Assembly (NCBI RefSeq): GCF_904848165.1
Contig: NZ_LR884459.1
Span: forward strand, 3,286,001 to 3,350,000
Reading direction: 5' to 3'
Source of the DNA: Psychrobacter arenosus
GTDB taxonomy: Bacteria > Pseudomonadota > Gammaproteobacteria > Pseudomonadales > Moraxellaceae
Length of the DNA: 64,000 bases
Shown: in pieces, positions 26,938 through 36,751 of the stretch
Numbering within the stretch: the stretch's first letter is position 1
Layout of the letters: each line of letters begins with the position of its first letter
The notes under the pieces: generated by a model
Databases searched by the model: none
Told to the model about the DNA's origin: nothing
What the model saw: the letters and a program-made list of their open reading frames with translations, nothing else
Translations under genes and position numbers: made by a program

Positions 26938-28740
26938 ATGCTAAATTTAACCCCCCGCTTTACAGGCACTGTGCCTGACGATTTGCCCCCCAGTTTACAA
27001 CCACTAGCTGCCCAAGCACCGACGTTGGCTAGGCTGTATGCAGGGCGTGGCATCACTGCTATAGAAGATATGGGCACCGAACTGGCTAAACTCTTGCCCG
27101 CAGAAGGTTTGCTAGGGCTAGACACTGCCGCCACGATTTTGGACGAGGCTATCGATACGGGTCAACGAATCCTTATCGTCGGTGACTTCGACTGTGATGG
27201 CGCGACCAGTACGGCGTTAATGATTCGTGTACTCCGCGAGATGGGCGCAAACGTCGAGTTTATCGTGCCAGATCGCTTTAAATATGGTTATGGCCTGACG
27301 CCTGAGATTGTCGAACTGGGTATCGAGCTTTATAACCCGGAGGTGATTGTCACTGTCGATAATGGTATCTCCAGTCATGAAGGCGTGGCGCGCGCCAAAG
27401 CAGATGGCATCACCGTCGTCATTACCGACCATCATCTCACTACTAAAGCCACCCCACCTGCCGATGCGGTCGTTAACCCTAATCAATTAGGCTGTGACTT
27501 TGTCAGTAAGTCGCTCGTTGGGGTAGGAGTGGCCTTTTATCTGCTAGGTCGCTTAGCAAAATTACGCCGTACTGCTGGTAAGTCTACCGTACAAGTCAGC
27601 CGTCATTTAGACTTAGTAGCTTTAGGCACGGTCGCTGATGTGGGTGTGCTCGATCAGAATAACCGTACTTTGGTCTATCATGGCTTACAAGCTATCCGGC
27701 AAGGGCGCTGCTGCCAAGGTATCTTAGCTTTGCTTGAGCAAGCTGGCCGCGATCATAGCAAGATAACGGCGCAAGATTTTGGCTTTGTCTTAGGCCCGCG
27801 AATTAATGCGGCGGGACGCATGGACAATATGCGTATTGGTATCGATTGCTTACTCACAGAAGATCGCCGTGAAGCGCAGCGCCTAGCTCATGAGCTCGAC
27901 AGTTTGAACCAAGAGCGCCGCTCGGTCGAAGGTAAGATGCGCGATCAAGCGGATGAGATTTTAGTGGCTTTGCAAGCTGCTGATAACCCTCAACAAGACA
28001 GCTCTTACGACCGTCAGCAAGAATCTTTAGCGGCACCTACCTCTCTAGAGGATCGTCGCAGTATCATTCTGTATCAAGACGATTGGCATCAAGGGGTGAT
28101 TGGCATCGTAGCAGGTAGACTCAAAGAGAGTTACTATCGTCCCGCTATTGTCTTTGCCCCTGCGAATACCGATAAGACGGGGCCGGACGATGCCATCAAA
28201 GGCTCGGCGCGCTCTATTCCGGGTATCCACATTCGTGACGCTATTGAGCTGGTTGCGGAGACCTATCCAGAGCTGATTAGCCATTTTGGTGGTCATGCGA
28301 TGGCAGCTGGGTTGACGCTAAAACGCAGCAATTTTGATCAATTCGTTGCCGCTTTTGAAGAAGTGATGGCGAATGTAGAGGCCTCTGTATTCTCAGAAGA
28401 GGCCTTTACCGATGGGCAATTGCAGGCAGTAGACTTTAGCTTAAGCTTTGCTGATATGCTAAAAAATGCCAGCATTTGGGGTCATGGTTTTGTGCCACCC
28501 GTATTTGATGGGGTGTTTAGCGTAGCCAGTTTTCGCGTGCTCAAAGACAAGCATTTAAAACTCTCGCTGCAGTATCCTGGCGTGCAGTATCCTATCGATG
28601 CGATTTGGTTTAATTTTGACGCAGCTGCTTGGGACTATAAGGCGCAGCAAGTGCACGTCTTATTTGAACTGGATATCAATGAATGGAATGGCAAACAAAG
28701 CGTGCAATTAATGGTCAAAGACTTAGCTATTATTCAATAG
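26938..28740 (+). CDS. recJ: RecJ, single-stranded-DNA-specific 5'-3' exonuclease
   Basis: 600 aa. DHH-family catalytic motifs: DFDCDGATSTA (about residue 83), TVDNGISSHEG, and the namesake TDHH (about 161-164). The DHHA1 motif GHAMAAGL (about 455) and a C-terminal OB domain follow. RecJ degrades 5'-tailed ssDNA in recombinational repair (RecF pathway) and mismatch repair with Mn2+/Mg2+. A ~25-residue Gln/Asp/Ser insertion (about 346-368) interrupts the region before DHHA1 and is probably a surface loop. Start ATG 26938 gives the expected N-terminus. Confidence 0.95.
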   Translation: MLNLTPRFTGTVPDDLPPSLQPLAAQAPTLARLYAGRGITAIEDMGTELAKLLPAEGLLGLDTAATILDEAIDTGQRILIVGDFDCDGATSTALMIRVLREMGANVEFIVPDRFKYGYGLTPEIVELGIELYNPEVIVTVDNGISSHEGVARAKADGITVVITDHHLTTKATPPADAVVNPNQLGCDFVSKSLVGVGVAFYLLGRLAKLRRTAGKSTVQVSRHLDLVALGTVADVGVLDQNNRTLVYHGLQAIRQGRCCQGILALLEQAGRDHSKITAQDFGFVLGPRINAAGRMDNMRIGIDCLLTEDRREAQRLAHELDSLNQERRSVEGKMRDQADEILVALQAADNPQQDSSYDRQQESLAAPTSLEDRRSIILYQDDWHQGVIGIVAGRLKESYYRPAIVFAPANTDKTGPDDAIKGSARSIPGIHIRDAIELVAETYPELISHFGGHAMAAGLTLKRSNFDQFVAAFEEVMANVEASVFSEEAFTDGQLQAVDFSLSFADMLKNASIWGHGFVPPVFDGVFSVASFRVLKDKHLKLSLQYPGVQYPIDAIWFNFDAAAWDYKAQQVHVLFELDINEWNGKQSVQLMVKDLAIIQ

Positions 28741-28907
28741 CTTTAAGTTCTAATGTTGGCTGTTAATGGCTAGTAGTTTGTTTTATTGCTCAGGGTTTCT
28801 TGCAGTGACTAAACCCGCTTTTCTATTTTTATAAGGTTGCTAAGTAGGAGTGAGGTTTGCTGTGCTTAGCATCAACAGGTTAATCAAAGATTAAGTGGAG
28901 ACCACTA

Positions 28908-29573
28908 TCAACGCCGTACCCATTCAATCTGTGGAAATTGCCAGTCATAACGAATGGCGAGCATGCGTAGGGTAAAGATAGTGCTCATGGTCGCAATCTC
29001 GGTAATCCAATCCGTCACCCCTAAACCGCGTAAAACGAAAAACACGCCACCGCCAATCAATGCTGCTGTAATGTAGATTTCCTGCTGTAATACTAGCGGG
29101 ATTTCATTACAAATCATGTCACGAATAATCCCCCCTACGATGATGGTAATCACGCCCAAAAGTAAGGCTACAGGTATATTCGCGCCCATACTGGTGGCTA
29201 CCTTAATACCAATCAACGTAAAAGCAGCAAGCCCGATTGTGTCGGACAGTTTCAAAAATTTATCGACACGGTGGGCTGTAGTTTGAAAAAAGATTTGCAT
29301 GGTCAATGAGGTGATGGTGATCACGGTAAGATAGCTCATATCCACCATCCAAAATAGCGGATGGCGATCTAAGATAACATCGCGTACTGTCCCGCCACCA
29401 ATAGCCGTCACCATTGAGACCAGCAAGCAGCCAAAGACATCGAAGTTTTTATGTTTAGCTAGAATAGTGCCCGAAACACTACAGGCCACGATGCCGATCA
29501 TATCGAATAGAAACAATAGCGAGCGGGGGTCAAAAGTGGTGATTAGCGTTGAGTCGAGGGCAGCGATAAACAT
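28908..29573 (-). CDS. TRIC/UPF0126 (YicG-type) membrane protein, copy 1
   Basis: 221 aa with seven hydrophobic helices built from two homologous triple-helix repeats, each carrying the family signature: GCLLVSMVTAIGGGTVRDV and ALLLGVITIIVGGIIRDMI. The paired GGG..RD motifs line the pore of bacterial trimeric intracellular cation (TRIC-type) channels; some UPF0126 members transport glycine or other small solutes. A close paralogue is encoded 44 bp upstream on the same strand. Substrate unknown. Confidence 0.85.
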   Translation of the reverse strand: MFIAALDSTLITTFDPRSLLFLFDMIGIVACSVSGTILAKHKNFDVFGCLLVSMVTAIGGGTVRDVILDRHPLFWMVDMSYLTVITITSLTMQIFFQTTAHRVDKFLKLSDTIGLAAFTLIGIKVATSMGANIPVALLLGVITIIVGGIIRDMICNEIPLVLQQEIYITAALIGGGVFFVLRGLGVTDWITEIATMSTIFTLRMLAIRYDWQFPQIEWVRR

Positions 29574-29617
29574 AGGCAGGTCTCAGCAGAATAAGCCATT
29601 ATTACATCATACCAAGC

Positions 29618-30253
29618 TTAATGTACCAAACGGATTGAAGGTAAATGCCAGTCAAAGCGTAAAGCCAACATACGCGTACCAAAGATAGTAATCAGCATAA
29701 TAAACTCGCTAATTCCTGTACTTACGCCAATCTTGGTCAATAATAAATACAGGCACGAACCAAAGACGCTAGCCGTAATATAAATCTCACGCTGCAATAC
29801 TAGCGGAATTTCATTACAGATAATATCTCGAATCATCCCACCAATAATGGCCGTCCATACCGCCATCATCACAGCAATTACAGGCGATACTCCTTGGGCG
29901 AGTGCCACCTTAAAGCCAATCACACTAAAAGCCGCCAACCCAATAGCATCAAACAGCTTAAGCGCGCGATCGATTTTATGATACAGATGAAAGAAAATCT
30001 GTAGCACCAGCGAGGTCAGGGTGATGACGATGACATAGGATAAGTCGGTCATCCAAAATAGGGGGTGACGGTCAAGCGCCATATCGCGAAAAGTACCGCC
30101 ACCGATAGCGTTGGCCATGGACACTAGAATGCAGCCCCAAATATCAAACCCTTTATGCTGGGCGAGCAAGGTGCCCGCAATCGCACAGGCTATCACGCCC
30201 ACCATATCCAACATATAAAGTAAAATATCAGGAAAAATAAAGTAACTGGTCAT
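29618..30253 (-). CDS. TRIC/UPF0126 (YicG-type) membrane protein, copy 2
   Basis: 211 aa, the tandem paralogue of the downstream gene. It has GCILVSMANAIGGGTFRDM and AVMMAVWTAIIGGMIRDII, the shared stretch DRHPLFWM, and the same C-terminal topology. The two genes lie 44 bp apart and are probably co-transcribed (this one first). Members assemble as homotrimers in the inner membrane. The duplicated pair could give heterotrimers or diverged substrates (inference). Confidence 0.85.
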   Translation of the reverse strand: MTSYFIFPDILLYMLDMVGVIACAIAGTLLAQHKGFDIWGCILVSMANAIGGGTFRDMALDRHPLFWMTDLSYVIVITLTSLVLQIFFHLYHKIDRALKLFDAIGLAAFSVIGFKVALAQGVSPVIAVMMAVWTAIIGGMIRDIICNEIPLVLQREIYITASVFGSCLYLLLTKIGVSTGISEFIMLITIFGTRMLALRFDWHLPSIRLVH

Positions 30254-30380
30254 AGGATTAATATGTCGGTAGGCAAATGGGGGCTATGGTAGCAAATACT
30301 ACCAAATAGTCTTGTCATAAATTAGTCTAAGCGGTCAAGGCCATGACTAAAGCCGGCTAAAGGCGTATAAAAGCAAACGC

Positions 30381-31412
30381 TTAACCGCTACGAGCAAACA
30401 GTACCAACCCTAAGATAATTAAAATGATTCCTATGACACCAGCTAGAGAAGGTAGCGGAGTTCCTAACAATAAAATCCCGCCAATCAAGGCGAAAATCAC
30501 TTCACTGGCTTGAGTGGCATCGACACTAGCGACTTCTTTTGAGCTGTGGGCATGCTCGCGTGCGTATAGGAATAGACTGGTCGCAATCACACCAGATAGC
30601 AAGGCGACTAAGAAGGTATTAAAAGTTTGCGAGGTGCTAGGTAACTCTGGCTGTAAAATCACGCCCAACACTAGCCAAAAGGGCGCACTGCCCAAAGTCA
30701 TGAGCCAGACCTTATTGAAGGCATCGTTTAATAGCGAGGTTTTAATTGTGGGAATATGGCGCATCCATGCTAGAGGTTGCACGCTTGTGGTGGCATCAGT
30801 CGCGGTATCATTTACAGCAGGGTTTTGCAGCTTGGCATTATGCGACGCTTGCCAAACCAACTGGTTGCCAATGGGATAACTAAAGGCAGCAATTAGCGCA
30901 GGTAGGGCACCAAACAGTAACGTCTCTACCATGGGTTGTGCGGCTACCGTCTGCGTAGCGGCATGTAATGCTTCGCTGATATTGACCATAATCACGCCGA
31001 AGAAAATCATCAACGCATAAATAATCACTTGCTTGTCAAAACGTTGGTTAAAAGCACGTAAGACAAACAGGCTAGCGACTACGGTAAACATAAAGGTCGA
31101 GGCAACGACCCAGCCGCTAGCATGATCGGCGGCAAAACAAATACCGGCATAGAATAACCCGAAGCCGATACCGCCAGTCATACACCAAAACCCCCAATGC
31201 CGTGCGAAAATTTGGCTGAGCTCAACCAGACGACCCACGCCATGTTTGCCGGCGATAATTAGCGAGAGCATGAGCAACATAAATAGGTAGCGCAGGCTAG
31301 CGGACCAATACCAATGACCGCCCGCAACGCTCATCAACTCGTTTAAGACAAAGGTAGAGCTAAAAAAAGCGCCCGCTAATAAGCCCAATAGGATCAATCT
31401 AATCAAAGTCAC
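30381..31412 (-). CDS. DMT-superfamily multidrug-resistance-type exporter
   Basis: 343 aa with about ten hydrophobic segments arranged as two five-helix halves, separated by a polar loop (about 190-222, Thr/Asn/Ala-rich). The first half begins GLLAGAFFSSTFVLNELMS and the last helices contain EVIFALIGGILLLG, as in EamA/EmrE-type transporters. It is probably an inner-membrane exporter of small organic compounds or amino acids. It is on the same strand as, and 127 bp upstream of, the TRIC pair. Substrate not predictable. Confidence 0.75.
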   Translation of the reverse strand: MTLIRLILLGLLAGAFFSSTFVLNELMSVAGGHWYWSASLRYLFMLLMLSLIIAGKHGVGRLVELSQIFARHWGFWCMTGGIGFGLFYAGICFAADHASGWVVASTFMFTVVASLFVLRAFNQRFDKQVIIYALMIFFGVIMVNISEALHAATQTVAAQPMVETLLFGALPALIAAFSYPIGNQLVWQASHNAKLQNPAVNDTATDATTSVQPLAWMRHIPTIKTSLLNDAFNKVWLMTLGSAPFWLVLGVILQPELPSTSQTFNTFLVALLSGVIATSLFLYAREHAHSSKEVASVDATQASEVIFALIGGILLLGTPLPSLAGVIGIILIILGLVLFARSG

Positions 31413-31652
31413 TCGCCTTTATTATGCCCACTCAATAAACCCCCTAAACACGATGGCCATAAGGGCGCAAAAGTTTAGAGGGCAATATCTAGCAGGAGTT
31501 TCGTCTGTTTTTTAATAGCTTTTATAGAAGGGTTATTACTATACGCAAAAGCCTACTTGGTTAAGATTTAGGCAGTGGCAACACAGTCAGTTAAAATTTA
31601 GCTAGTTGAGATTTAAGTCAAATTCGTCCTAGCCATTATAAAGCAAAGTATA

Positions 31653-32393
31653 TTATTTGCCTTTGGCATCCGCCCAGATAATCTTATGCAACTGTAGCTG
31701 AAAGCGTACGGGTAGGGCATCGTTTATGATCCACTCGGCAAGCTCGCGAGCGAGATTGGGTACTGGCGGCACATAGCCTTCCGCTACTTGTGATTCATCG
31801 ACATTAAACATCGGGGAGAACCAAACGGCGCTGACTTTTTTATCGAGTGCGTATTCAGCCACTTTAGCTTTCGCCCATTCATAATCTGCACGGTTCATAA
31901 TGACGAATTTTAGCTGATCGTGCGGGGTTAGATAGTCCAGATTTGACCATAAGTTTTTATCTGACTCACCGCTGCTAGGGGTCTTTAAATCCATCACTTT
32001 ACTGACCGCTGGCGGCACATTGTTCACCGATAGCGCGCCTGCTGTCTCTAACGAGATTTCGTAACCGTCTGCCAGTAGTCGTTTAATCAATTCGATAGCG
32101 TTGGGCTGAGCTAGTGGTTCGCCGCCCGTGATGCAAACACGCTTGCACGGATACTGAGCAATATTGGCCAATATAGTATCTAACGATAAACGCTCGCCAC
32201 CCGTGAAAGAGTAGGTCGTATCACAATAAACACAACGTAACGGACACCCCGTCAAACGCACAAAGATGGTGGGCAAGCCTGCCGTTAATGCCTCTCCCTG
32301 TAAGGAGTAAAATATCTCAGTCATCCGCAATCCGGCTTCAGGATCAGTGACAGGGATAGCTTGGCTGCGCAATGGCGTAAGGGTGGCGTTCAA
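31653..32393 (-). CDS. queE: QueE, 7-carboxy-7-deazaguanine synthase
   Basis: 246 aa. Radical-SAM motif C-x3-C-x2-C at Cys50, Cys54 and Cys57 (GCPLRCVYC), preceded by the QueE N-terminal signature FYSLQGE and followed by YSF and the SAM motif ITGGEP. It converts 6-carboxytetrahydropterin to 7-carboxy-7-deazaguanine in queuosine biosynthesis with Mg2+, SAM and a 4Fe-4S cluster. The ~20-residue N-terminal extension before MTEIFYS leaves the start uncertain (ATG 32393 or 32324). No other que gene is visible nearby. Confidence 0.92.
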   Translation of the reverse strand: MNATLTPLRSQAIPVTDPEAGLRMTEIFYSLQGEALTAGLPTIFVRLTGCPLRCVYCDTTYSFTGGERLSLDTILANIAQYPCKRVCITGGEPLAQPNAIELIKRLLADGYEISLETAGALSVNNVPPAVSKVMDLKTPSSGESDKNLWSNLDYLTPHDQLKFVIMNRADYEWAKAKVAEYALDKKVSAVWFSPMFNVDESQVAEGYVPPVPNLARELAEWIINDALPVRFQLQLHKIIWADAKGK

Positions 32394-32488
32394 AAGAGGG
32401 TGTCCTATAGTTAAACATGAAAATCGTTAAGCATGAAAGGGTTAAGCGTAAAAAATCTAAGCTAACAGTATAAAGCGTCACTAGCAAT

Positions 32489-32526
32489 ACAAAGGCCAAG
32501 ATTATTATAACCTTGGCCTTTTTTAG
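32489..32526. terminator. Probable terminator between dapD and queE
   Basis: AAAGGCCAAG / CTTGGCCTTT perfect 10-bp stem with an 11-nt loop, about 80 bp after the dapD stop on the minus strand. The T tract is better on the plus strand, so efficiency for dapD is uncertain. Confidence 0.55.
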
Positions 32527-32601
32527 TCACTGTATTTTAGTAATGATGGTTTGCAGATAATGCTGAATAAGCCATTATTGCTAAACGTTTAGCCTCAAGC
32601 G

Positions 32602-33423
32602 TTACGCCAAACGTAGCAGCTCATTAATGCTAGTTTTCGCGCGGGTCTTGGCATCGACTTTTTTGACGATAACTGCACAGTATAAGCTATGAGAGCCGTC
32701 TTTTGCAGGTAGGCTGCCTGATACTACTACAGAGCCAGCTGGTACGCGACCGTAATGAACTTCACCGGTTTCGCGGTCATAAATTTTAGTCGATTGACCG
32801 ATATAGACGCCCATAGAAATCACTGAGCCTTCTTCTACAATGACACCTTCAACGATCTCAGAGCGGGCACCGATAAAGCAGTTGTCTTCGATGATAGTTG
32901 GGTTGGCTTGTAAAGGCTCAAGCACACCGCCGATACCCACACCGCCAGAAAGATGCACATTTTTACCGATTTGGGCACATGAGCCCACGGTCGCCCAAGT
33001 GTCTACCATAGCGCCTTCATCGACATAGGCACCGATGTTGGTATAGCTTGGCATAAGCACGACGCCTTTCGCGATAAATGCACCACGACGCGCTACAGCA
33101 GGGGGAACGACTCGGATACCAGACGCTTTAAATTGGGCGTCTGTCCAGTCGGCAAATTTAGTCGGTACTTTGTCATAAAACTGCAAATCAGCGCCAGAGG
33201 GCATAGGCACATTGTCATTCAGACGGAACGATAGCAATACTGCTTTTTTCGCCCACTGATTGACGACCCATTCACCATCCTTTTTTTCTGCTACGCGCAA
33301 GCTGCCGTTGTCTAACTGCTCTAATACAGAGTTGACCGCGTCTTTGACGTCTTGTGGCATCGTCTCAGGGCTATAGTCTGCACGGTTTTCAAAAGCTTGT
33401 TCAATAGTTTGTTGCAATGACAT
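32602..33423 (-). CDS. dapD: DapD, tetrahydrodipicolinate N-succinyltransferase
   Basis: 273 aa from ATG 33423, which has AAGGA upstream and gives the standard [14 protein letters not shown] start; the longer frame to 33450 is unlikely. The C-terminal two-thirds forms a left-handed beta-helix of hexapeptide repeats ([35 protein letters not shown]). It transfers a succinyl group from succinyl-CoA to tetrahydrodipicolinate in the succinylase branch of lysine/diaminopimelate biosynthesis. Monocistronic. Confidence 0.96.
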   Translation of the reverse strand: MSLQQTIEQAFENRADYSPETMPQDVKDAVNSVLEQLDNGSLRVAEKKDGEWVVNQWAKKAVLLSFRLNDNVPMPSGADLQFYDKVPTKFADWTDAQFKASGIRVVPPAVARRGAFIAKGVVLMPSYTNIGAYVDEGAMVDTWATVGSCAQIGKNVHLSGGVGIGGVLEPLQANPTIIEDNCFIGARSEIVEGVIVEEGSVISMGVYIGQSTKIYDRETGEVHYGRVPAGSVVVSGSLPAKDGSHSLYCAVIVKKVDAKTRAKTSINELLRLA

Positions 33424-33684
33424 AAAAATCCTTAAAAATATTAGCAACACTTATTAGGCTGTAATATCAGCCTGTAAGCAAGAAGGTAGTGCCGTCGTAT
33501 TGTCGCTAATTTAAGGCGTTTTCGCAAATAAGGTTTATCAATAATGATATTCACCTATGCTTATCTGCTAAAGACTCTTGGTGATTTAATTAATAAAATT
33601 TGTTTTAAATCAGGGTATTAAATATTTAAGCACAGCCGTTTTTAAATAAATTGCTGTGCTTAAAAAAATACTTCATTTTTTGAC

Positions 33685-34614
33685 TTAAGCTAGAACTGCG
33701 CTATAGGCCTCTAACCAAATTAACAAATCAGCATAGACTTGCTTGCGCTCAGTCTCATGCAAAGGCTCATGGCGCATGCCACTGTATAGTCGTTGGTCTA
33801 TTTGCGTAAAACCTTGCTCTTGTAAGCGCTTGGTCAGTGTTTCAATGCCCTTACTCATATTACCAATCGGATCCTCTTCACCGCTTACAAACAGCATAGG
33901 GAAGTCGGTATCGATAGTTTTCGCCCAGTCTTTTGCTAAACCTTTGACCATTAAGCTGAATAGACCCAAAAAGCCATTATTGGTAAATTCAAAACCGCAT
34001 AACGGATCGTCTTCATAAGCCTGACGACTGGCGGCGTTTTTACAAACCCAAGCGTATTTCGAGTCTGATTCTTTGTCTTTCAATTTGCTATTAAGGATGA
34101 CATTAGTGGTTTTAGCGAATACTGAATTTCTATGTTTTGGTTTAACCTTATTGAGCACTTTAGTAATAGGTAAGAAGACCGGTGCCAATGGGTCAGTATC
34201 GCTAGTTCCCATCAAAATTGCACCTGCAAACTCAGTGCTATGATGCTGTAGCACGGTGCGCACGATAAAGGAACCCATCGAGTGACCCATGACAAAATGC
34301 GGTACGTTAGGGTGTTTTTCTTTAAGCTCATTGGCCATCAAGATAACGTCTCTAAGTAGCGTTTGCATCGGATGGTTGCGCTCAAAATAGCCCAGTTCTG
34401 CTGTGTCAGTAGCGGTAAGACCGTGACCAAGCTGATCATAAGTTAAGACCGCCACGCCATGATCGGCTAAATACTGCGCCAATTGGACGTAACGACCGCT
34501 ATGCTCGGCCATACCGTGGACAATAAGCAGGGTGGCAGTAGGCTCGCTACTGGGCTCAAAAAACTGATGGTGCAAAGTGTGGATACGGTCAGAAGAGAGG
34601 ATAGGTGCGGTCAT
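33685..34614 (-). CDS. Alpha/beta hydrolase, monoacylglycerol-lipase-like
   Basis: 309 aa, no signal peptide. Serine-hydrolase fold with oxyanion strand HGMAEHSGRY, nucleophile elbow GHSMG (Ser112), an acid residue in SGEEDPIG and a histidine in SGMRHEPLHE. The HGMAEHSGRY motif is typical of monoglyceride lipases and lysophospholipases of the Hydrolase_4 group. It probably cleaves monoacylglycerol or lysophospholipid in the cytoplasm. Monocistronic; AAGGAAG precedes ATG 34614. Confidence 0.85.
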   Translation of the reverse strand: MTAPILSSDRIHTLHHQFFEPSSEPTATLLIVHGMAEHSGRYVQLAQYLADHGVAVLTYDQLGHGLTATDTAELGYFERNHPMQTLLRDVILMANELKEKHPNVPHFVMGHSMGSFIVRTVLQHHSTEFAGAILMGTSDTDPLAPVFLPITKVLNKVKPKHRNSVFAKTTNVILNSKLKDKESDSKYAWVCKNAASRQAYEDDPLCGFEFTNNGFLGLFSLMVKGLAKDWAKTIDTDFPMLFVSGEEDPIGNMSKGIETLTKRLQEQGFTQIDQRLYSGMRHEPLHETERKQVYADLLIWLEAYSAVLA

Positions 34615-35048
34615 AAGGGTCTTACTTCCTTCAATTAAGCGAGATTAAGCAAAGCGATAAATGCAATAAGCATACTAGAAGTCAAAAGGGGCACTCAAGC
34701 GTTATTCGGTTACGCTCAGTTTTTGGCGAGATAATTCATCAATCTAAGGCAGCTAATATGCTAGGGTAAGCATTATGAAATTAATAGCTGTTAATTATTA
34801 ATAATTACTTAATAATATTTTAGGATGAAAATTAATATTAGTCTTTGAAATTAACCTTCTATACTGTGAAACCAACCCTTTGTAGGTAAATAACATCGTT
34901 ATATGTTTAAAATGAATGTAACAGTATCATTTTAATTCGATTGAATTTAAGTTATCATTCTAAACTATTAGTAAAGAAGAGCAGTGCTTGTGTTAAACAA
35001 CAGCAGTGTGTGACCATAACTAGATTTACTCTTTCAAGGATGAATTCA
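34615..35048. other. Intergenic, divergent promoters, no gene seen
   Basis: Very AT-rich DNA between the divergent lipase and TAXI-TRAP genes. The frame of the downstream gene stays open back to 34941, but no signal supports translation there. AAGGA at 35036 fixes the TAXI start. Confidence 0.5.
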
Positions 35049-36080
35049 ATGAAGTTTTCTCACAAATCCCCTCTTTGGTTAGCGATGATTGCCGCCAGTT
35101 TAGCCATGACCGCTTGTTCAAATTCAGCCAATGATACCGCCAAGACCGATGACGCTACTGTCACTACTGACTCAGATACCACAGCAGCTGCAGCCGATAA
35201 CAAGCTTGATACCAAGTTTGCTACTCTAGCTACCGGTGGCGCGTCGGGCCCTTATAACATCATTGGGACTTCGCTGACTGAAGCCTATAACCAGACTTAT
35301 GGGGTGAACTCTAAAACGCAAACTACTGGTGCTTCTGTAGAGAATATGAATCTCCTCAACCAAGAAAAAGTTGAGTTGGCTTTCGTCATGAGTGACGTTC
35401 TAAGCGATGCTATCAAAGGCGAAAATAACTTTTCAGCGCCTATTACGAACGTGCAGCAGATTGCCACACTGTATCCAAACTATGTACAAATCGTGACCTC
35501 TAAAAAGACGGGTATTACCAACTTTGAAGACTTAAAAGGCAAGCGTATTGCTGTGGGTGCACAAAATTCTGGCGTAGAAGTGAATGCCCGTAACTTGTTA
35601 AAAGGTTTTGGCATGACTTATGACGATGTCAAAGTCGATTATTTAGGTTATGCCGAAGCCGCAGATGCTTTGAAGTCTGGCAAAATCGATGCCGCATTCT
35701 TGACCAGTGGTCTACCAAACTCCTCTTTAATGGAGCTACAGCAAGGCTTTGATTTACAGCTAGTAGGTATTGACCCTGCTAAAGTCGCTGAAATTGCCAA
35801 AGACCAAGCTTATTTCGTTGCTATGGACATTCCAGCGGGTACTTACGGTAACGAAGCGGCTATTCCCACTGCAGCGATTATGAACGCTTTTGTCGTGCGC
35901 TCAGACTTGTCAGAAGCAGATGGTTATAAACTGACTAAGACTTTCTTTGAAAGCCAAGATAAGCTAAAAACGGCTCACCAAGCTGCAGCTGGTATCAGCT
36001 TAGAGACTGCCCAGCAAGGTATGGTAGCCCCTGTGCATCCTGGTGCTAAGAAATACTATGATGAGCAAGCTGCTAAGTAG
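35049..36080 (+). CDS. TAXI-family TRAP transporter solute-binding lipoprotein
   Basis: 343 aa from ATG 35049, chosen because AAGGA lies eight bases upstream and because it yields a clean lipoprotein signal (KFSHKSPLWLAMIAASLAMTAC). A Thr/Asp/Ala-rich linker is followed by a TAXI (TRAP-associated extracytoplasmic immunogenic) domain: FATLATGGASGPYNIIGTSL, then QTTGASVENMNLLNQEKVELAF and GKRIAVGAQNSGVEVNARNLL. It binds a small organic anion, often glutamate or another carboxylate, and passes it to the fused permease two genes downstream. Confidence 0.92.
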   Translation: MKFSHKSPLWLAMIAASLAMTACSNSANDTAKTDDATVTTDSDTTAAAADNKLDTKFATLATGGASGPYNIIGTSLTEAYNQTYGVNSKTQTTGASVENMNLLNQEKVELAFVMSDVLSDAIKGENNFSAPITNVQQIATLYPNYVQIVTSKKTGITNFEDLKGKRIAVGAQNSGVEVNARNLLKGFGMTYDDVKVDYLGYAEAADALKSGKIDAAFLTSGLPNSSLMELQQGFDLQLVGIDPAKVAEIAKDQAYFVAMDIPAGTYGNEAAIPTAAIMNAFVVRSDLSEADGYKLTKTFFESQDKLKTAHQAAAGISLETAQQGMVAPVHPGAKKYYDEQAAK

Positions 36081-36148
36081 CTACCATAGTGAATAGCTAT
36101 GTGAATTAGTAACTATATTAATTAGTAACTATAGAAGTAAATAACTTA

Positions 36149-36751
36149 GTGAGCAGCCAAAAGATGCTTCGTAACCGCATTGACCGTGATAACGATGACC
36201 AGTACAGCATGAGTGGCTGTACTGGTTTTTTTGCGTTAGTGGGTATCACATTGTTAGGGGGCTTATTGATAGCGGGATTGTTATTGCTCCCGGGTCATCA
36301 AGGGGTACAGGTTAGCTTTGCCGAGCAGACTTGCTACCTAGACCGAGATAAGTTTGAGCTAAAGTGGCTGCATTCGGTTGAAAAGCAGTGGTGGGTTGAG
36401 TCTTATCAAGCTAAGAGCGATAACCTCCTATTGACGGATACTTACCTGCAGACCTTTGGGGCAGGGACGCCTTCCACTGAAAAGGCGCTCAAGAATACTC
36501 GCCCTGAATACGAAGATTACGTGCATTATCAAATTAATACGACCCTCACTCATCTCGATTGGATGGTGTCCTCTAATATCCAAGCCAGCCTCATTATCCC
36601 CAATGATGGCAGTGCCACTACCACTCAAGGACAACCGTTGCCCGTCTATCAATGGGTCGACGACTACACCAATATTCATATCGCGCCTCAAAAGATTTCT
36701 CTATGGACGCGACTGACACAGGAACCTTGCCATGAGCACCTTGCCCGCTGA
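36149..36751 (+). CDS. DUF1850 protein of the TAXI-TRAP operon
   Basis: 200 aa starting at GTG 36149. One transmembrane helix (about 25-47) is followed by a periplasmic DUF1850 domain with FELKWLHSVEKQWWVESY, the conserved HSVE..W motif. DUF1850 genes regularly lie between TAXI receptors and TRAP permeases, as here. The function is unknown, possibly an assembly or accessory subunit. Its 3' end overlaps the permease start by 20 bp, implying translational coupling. Confidence 0.82.
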   Translation: MSSQKMLRNRIDRDNDDQYSMSGCTGFFALVGITLLGGLLIAGLLLLPGHQGVQVSFAEQTCYLDRDKFELKWLHSVEKQWWVESYQAKSDNLLLTDTYLQTFGAGTPSTEKALKNTRPEYEDYVHYQINTTLTHLDWMVSSNIQASLIIPNDGSATTTQGQPLPVYQWVDDYTNIHIAPQKISLWTRLTQEPCHEHLAR

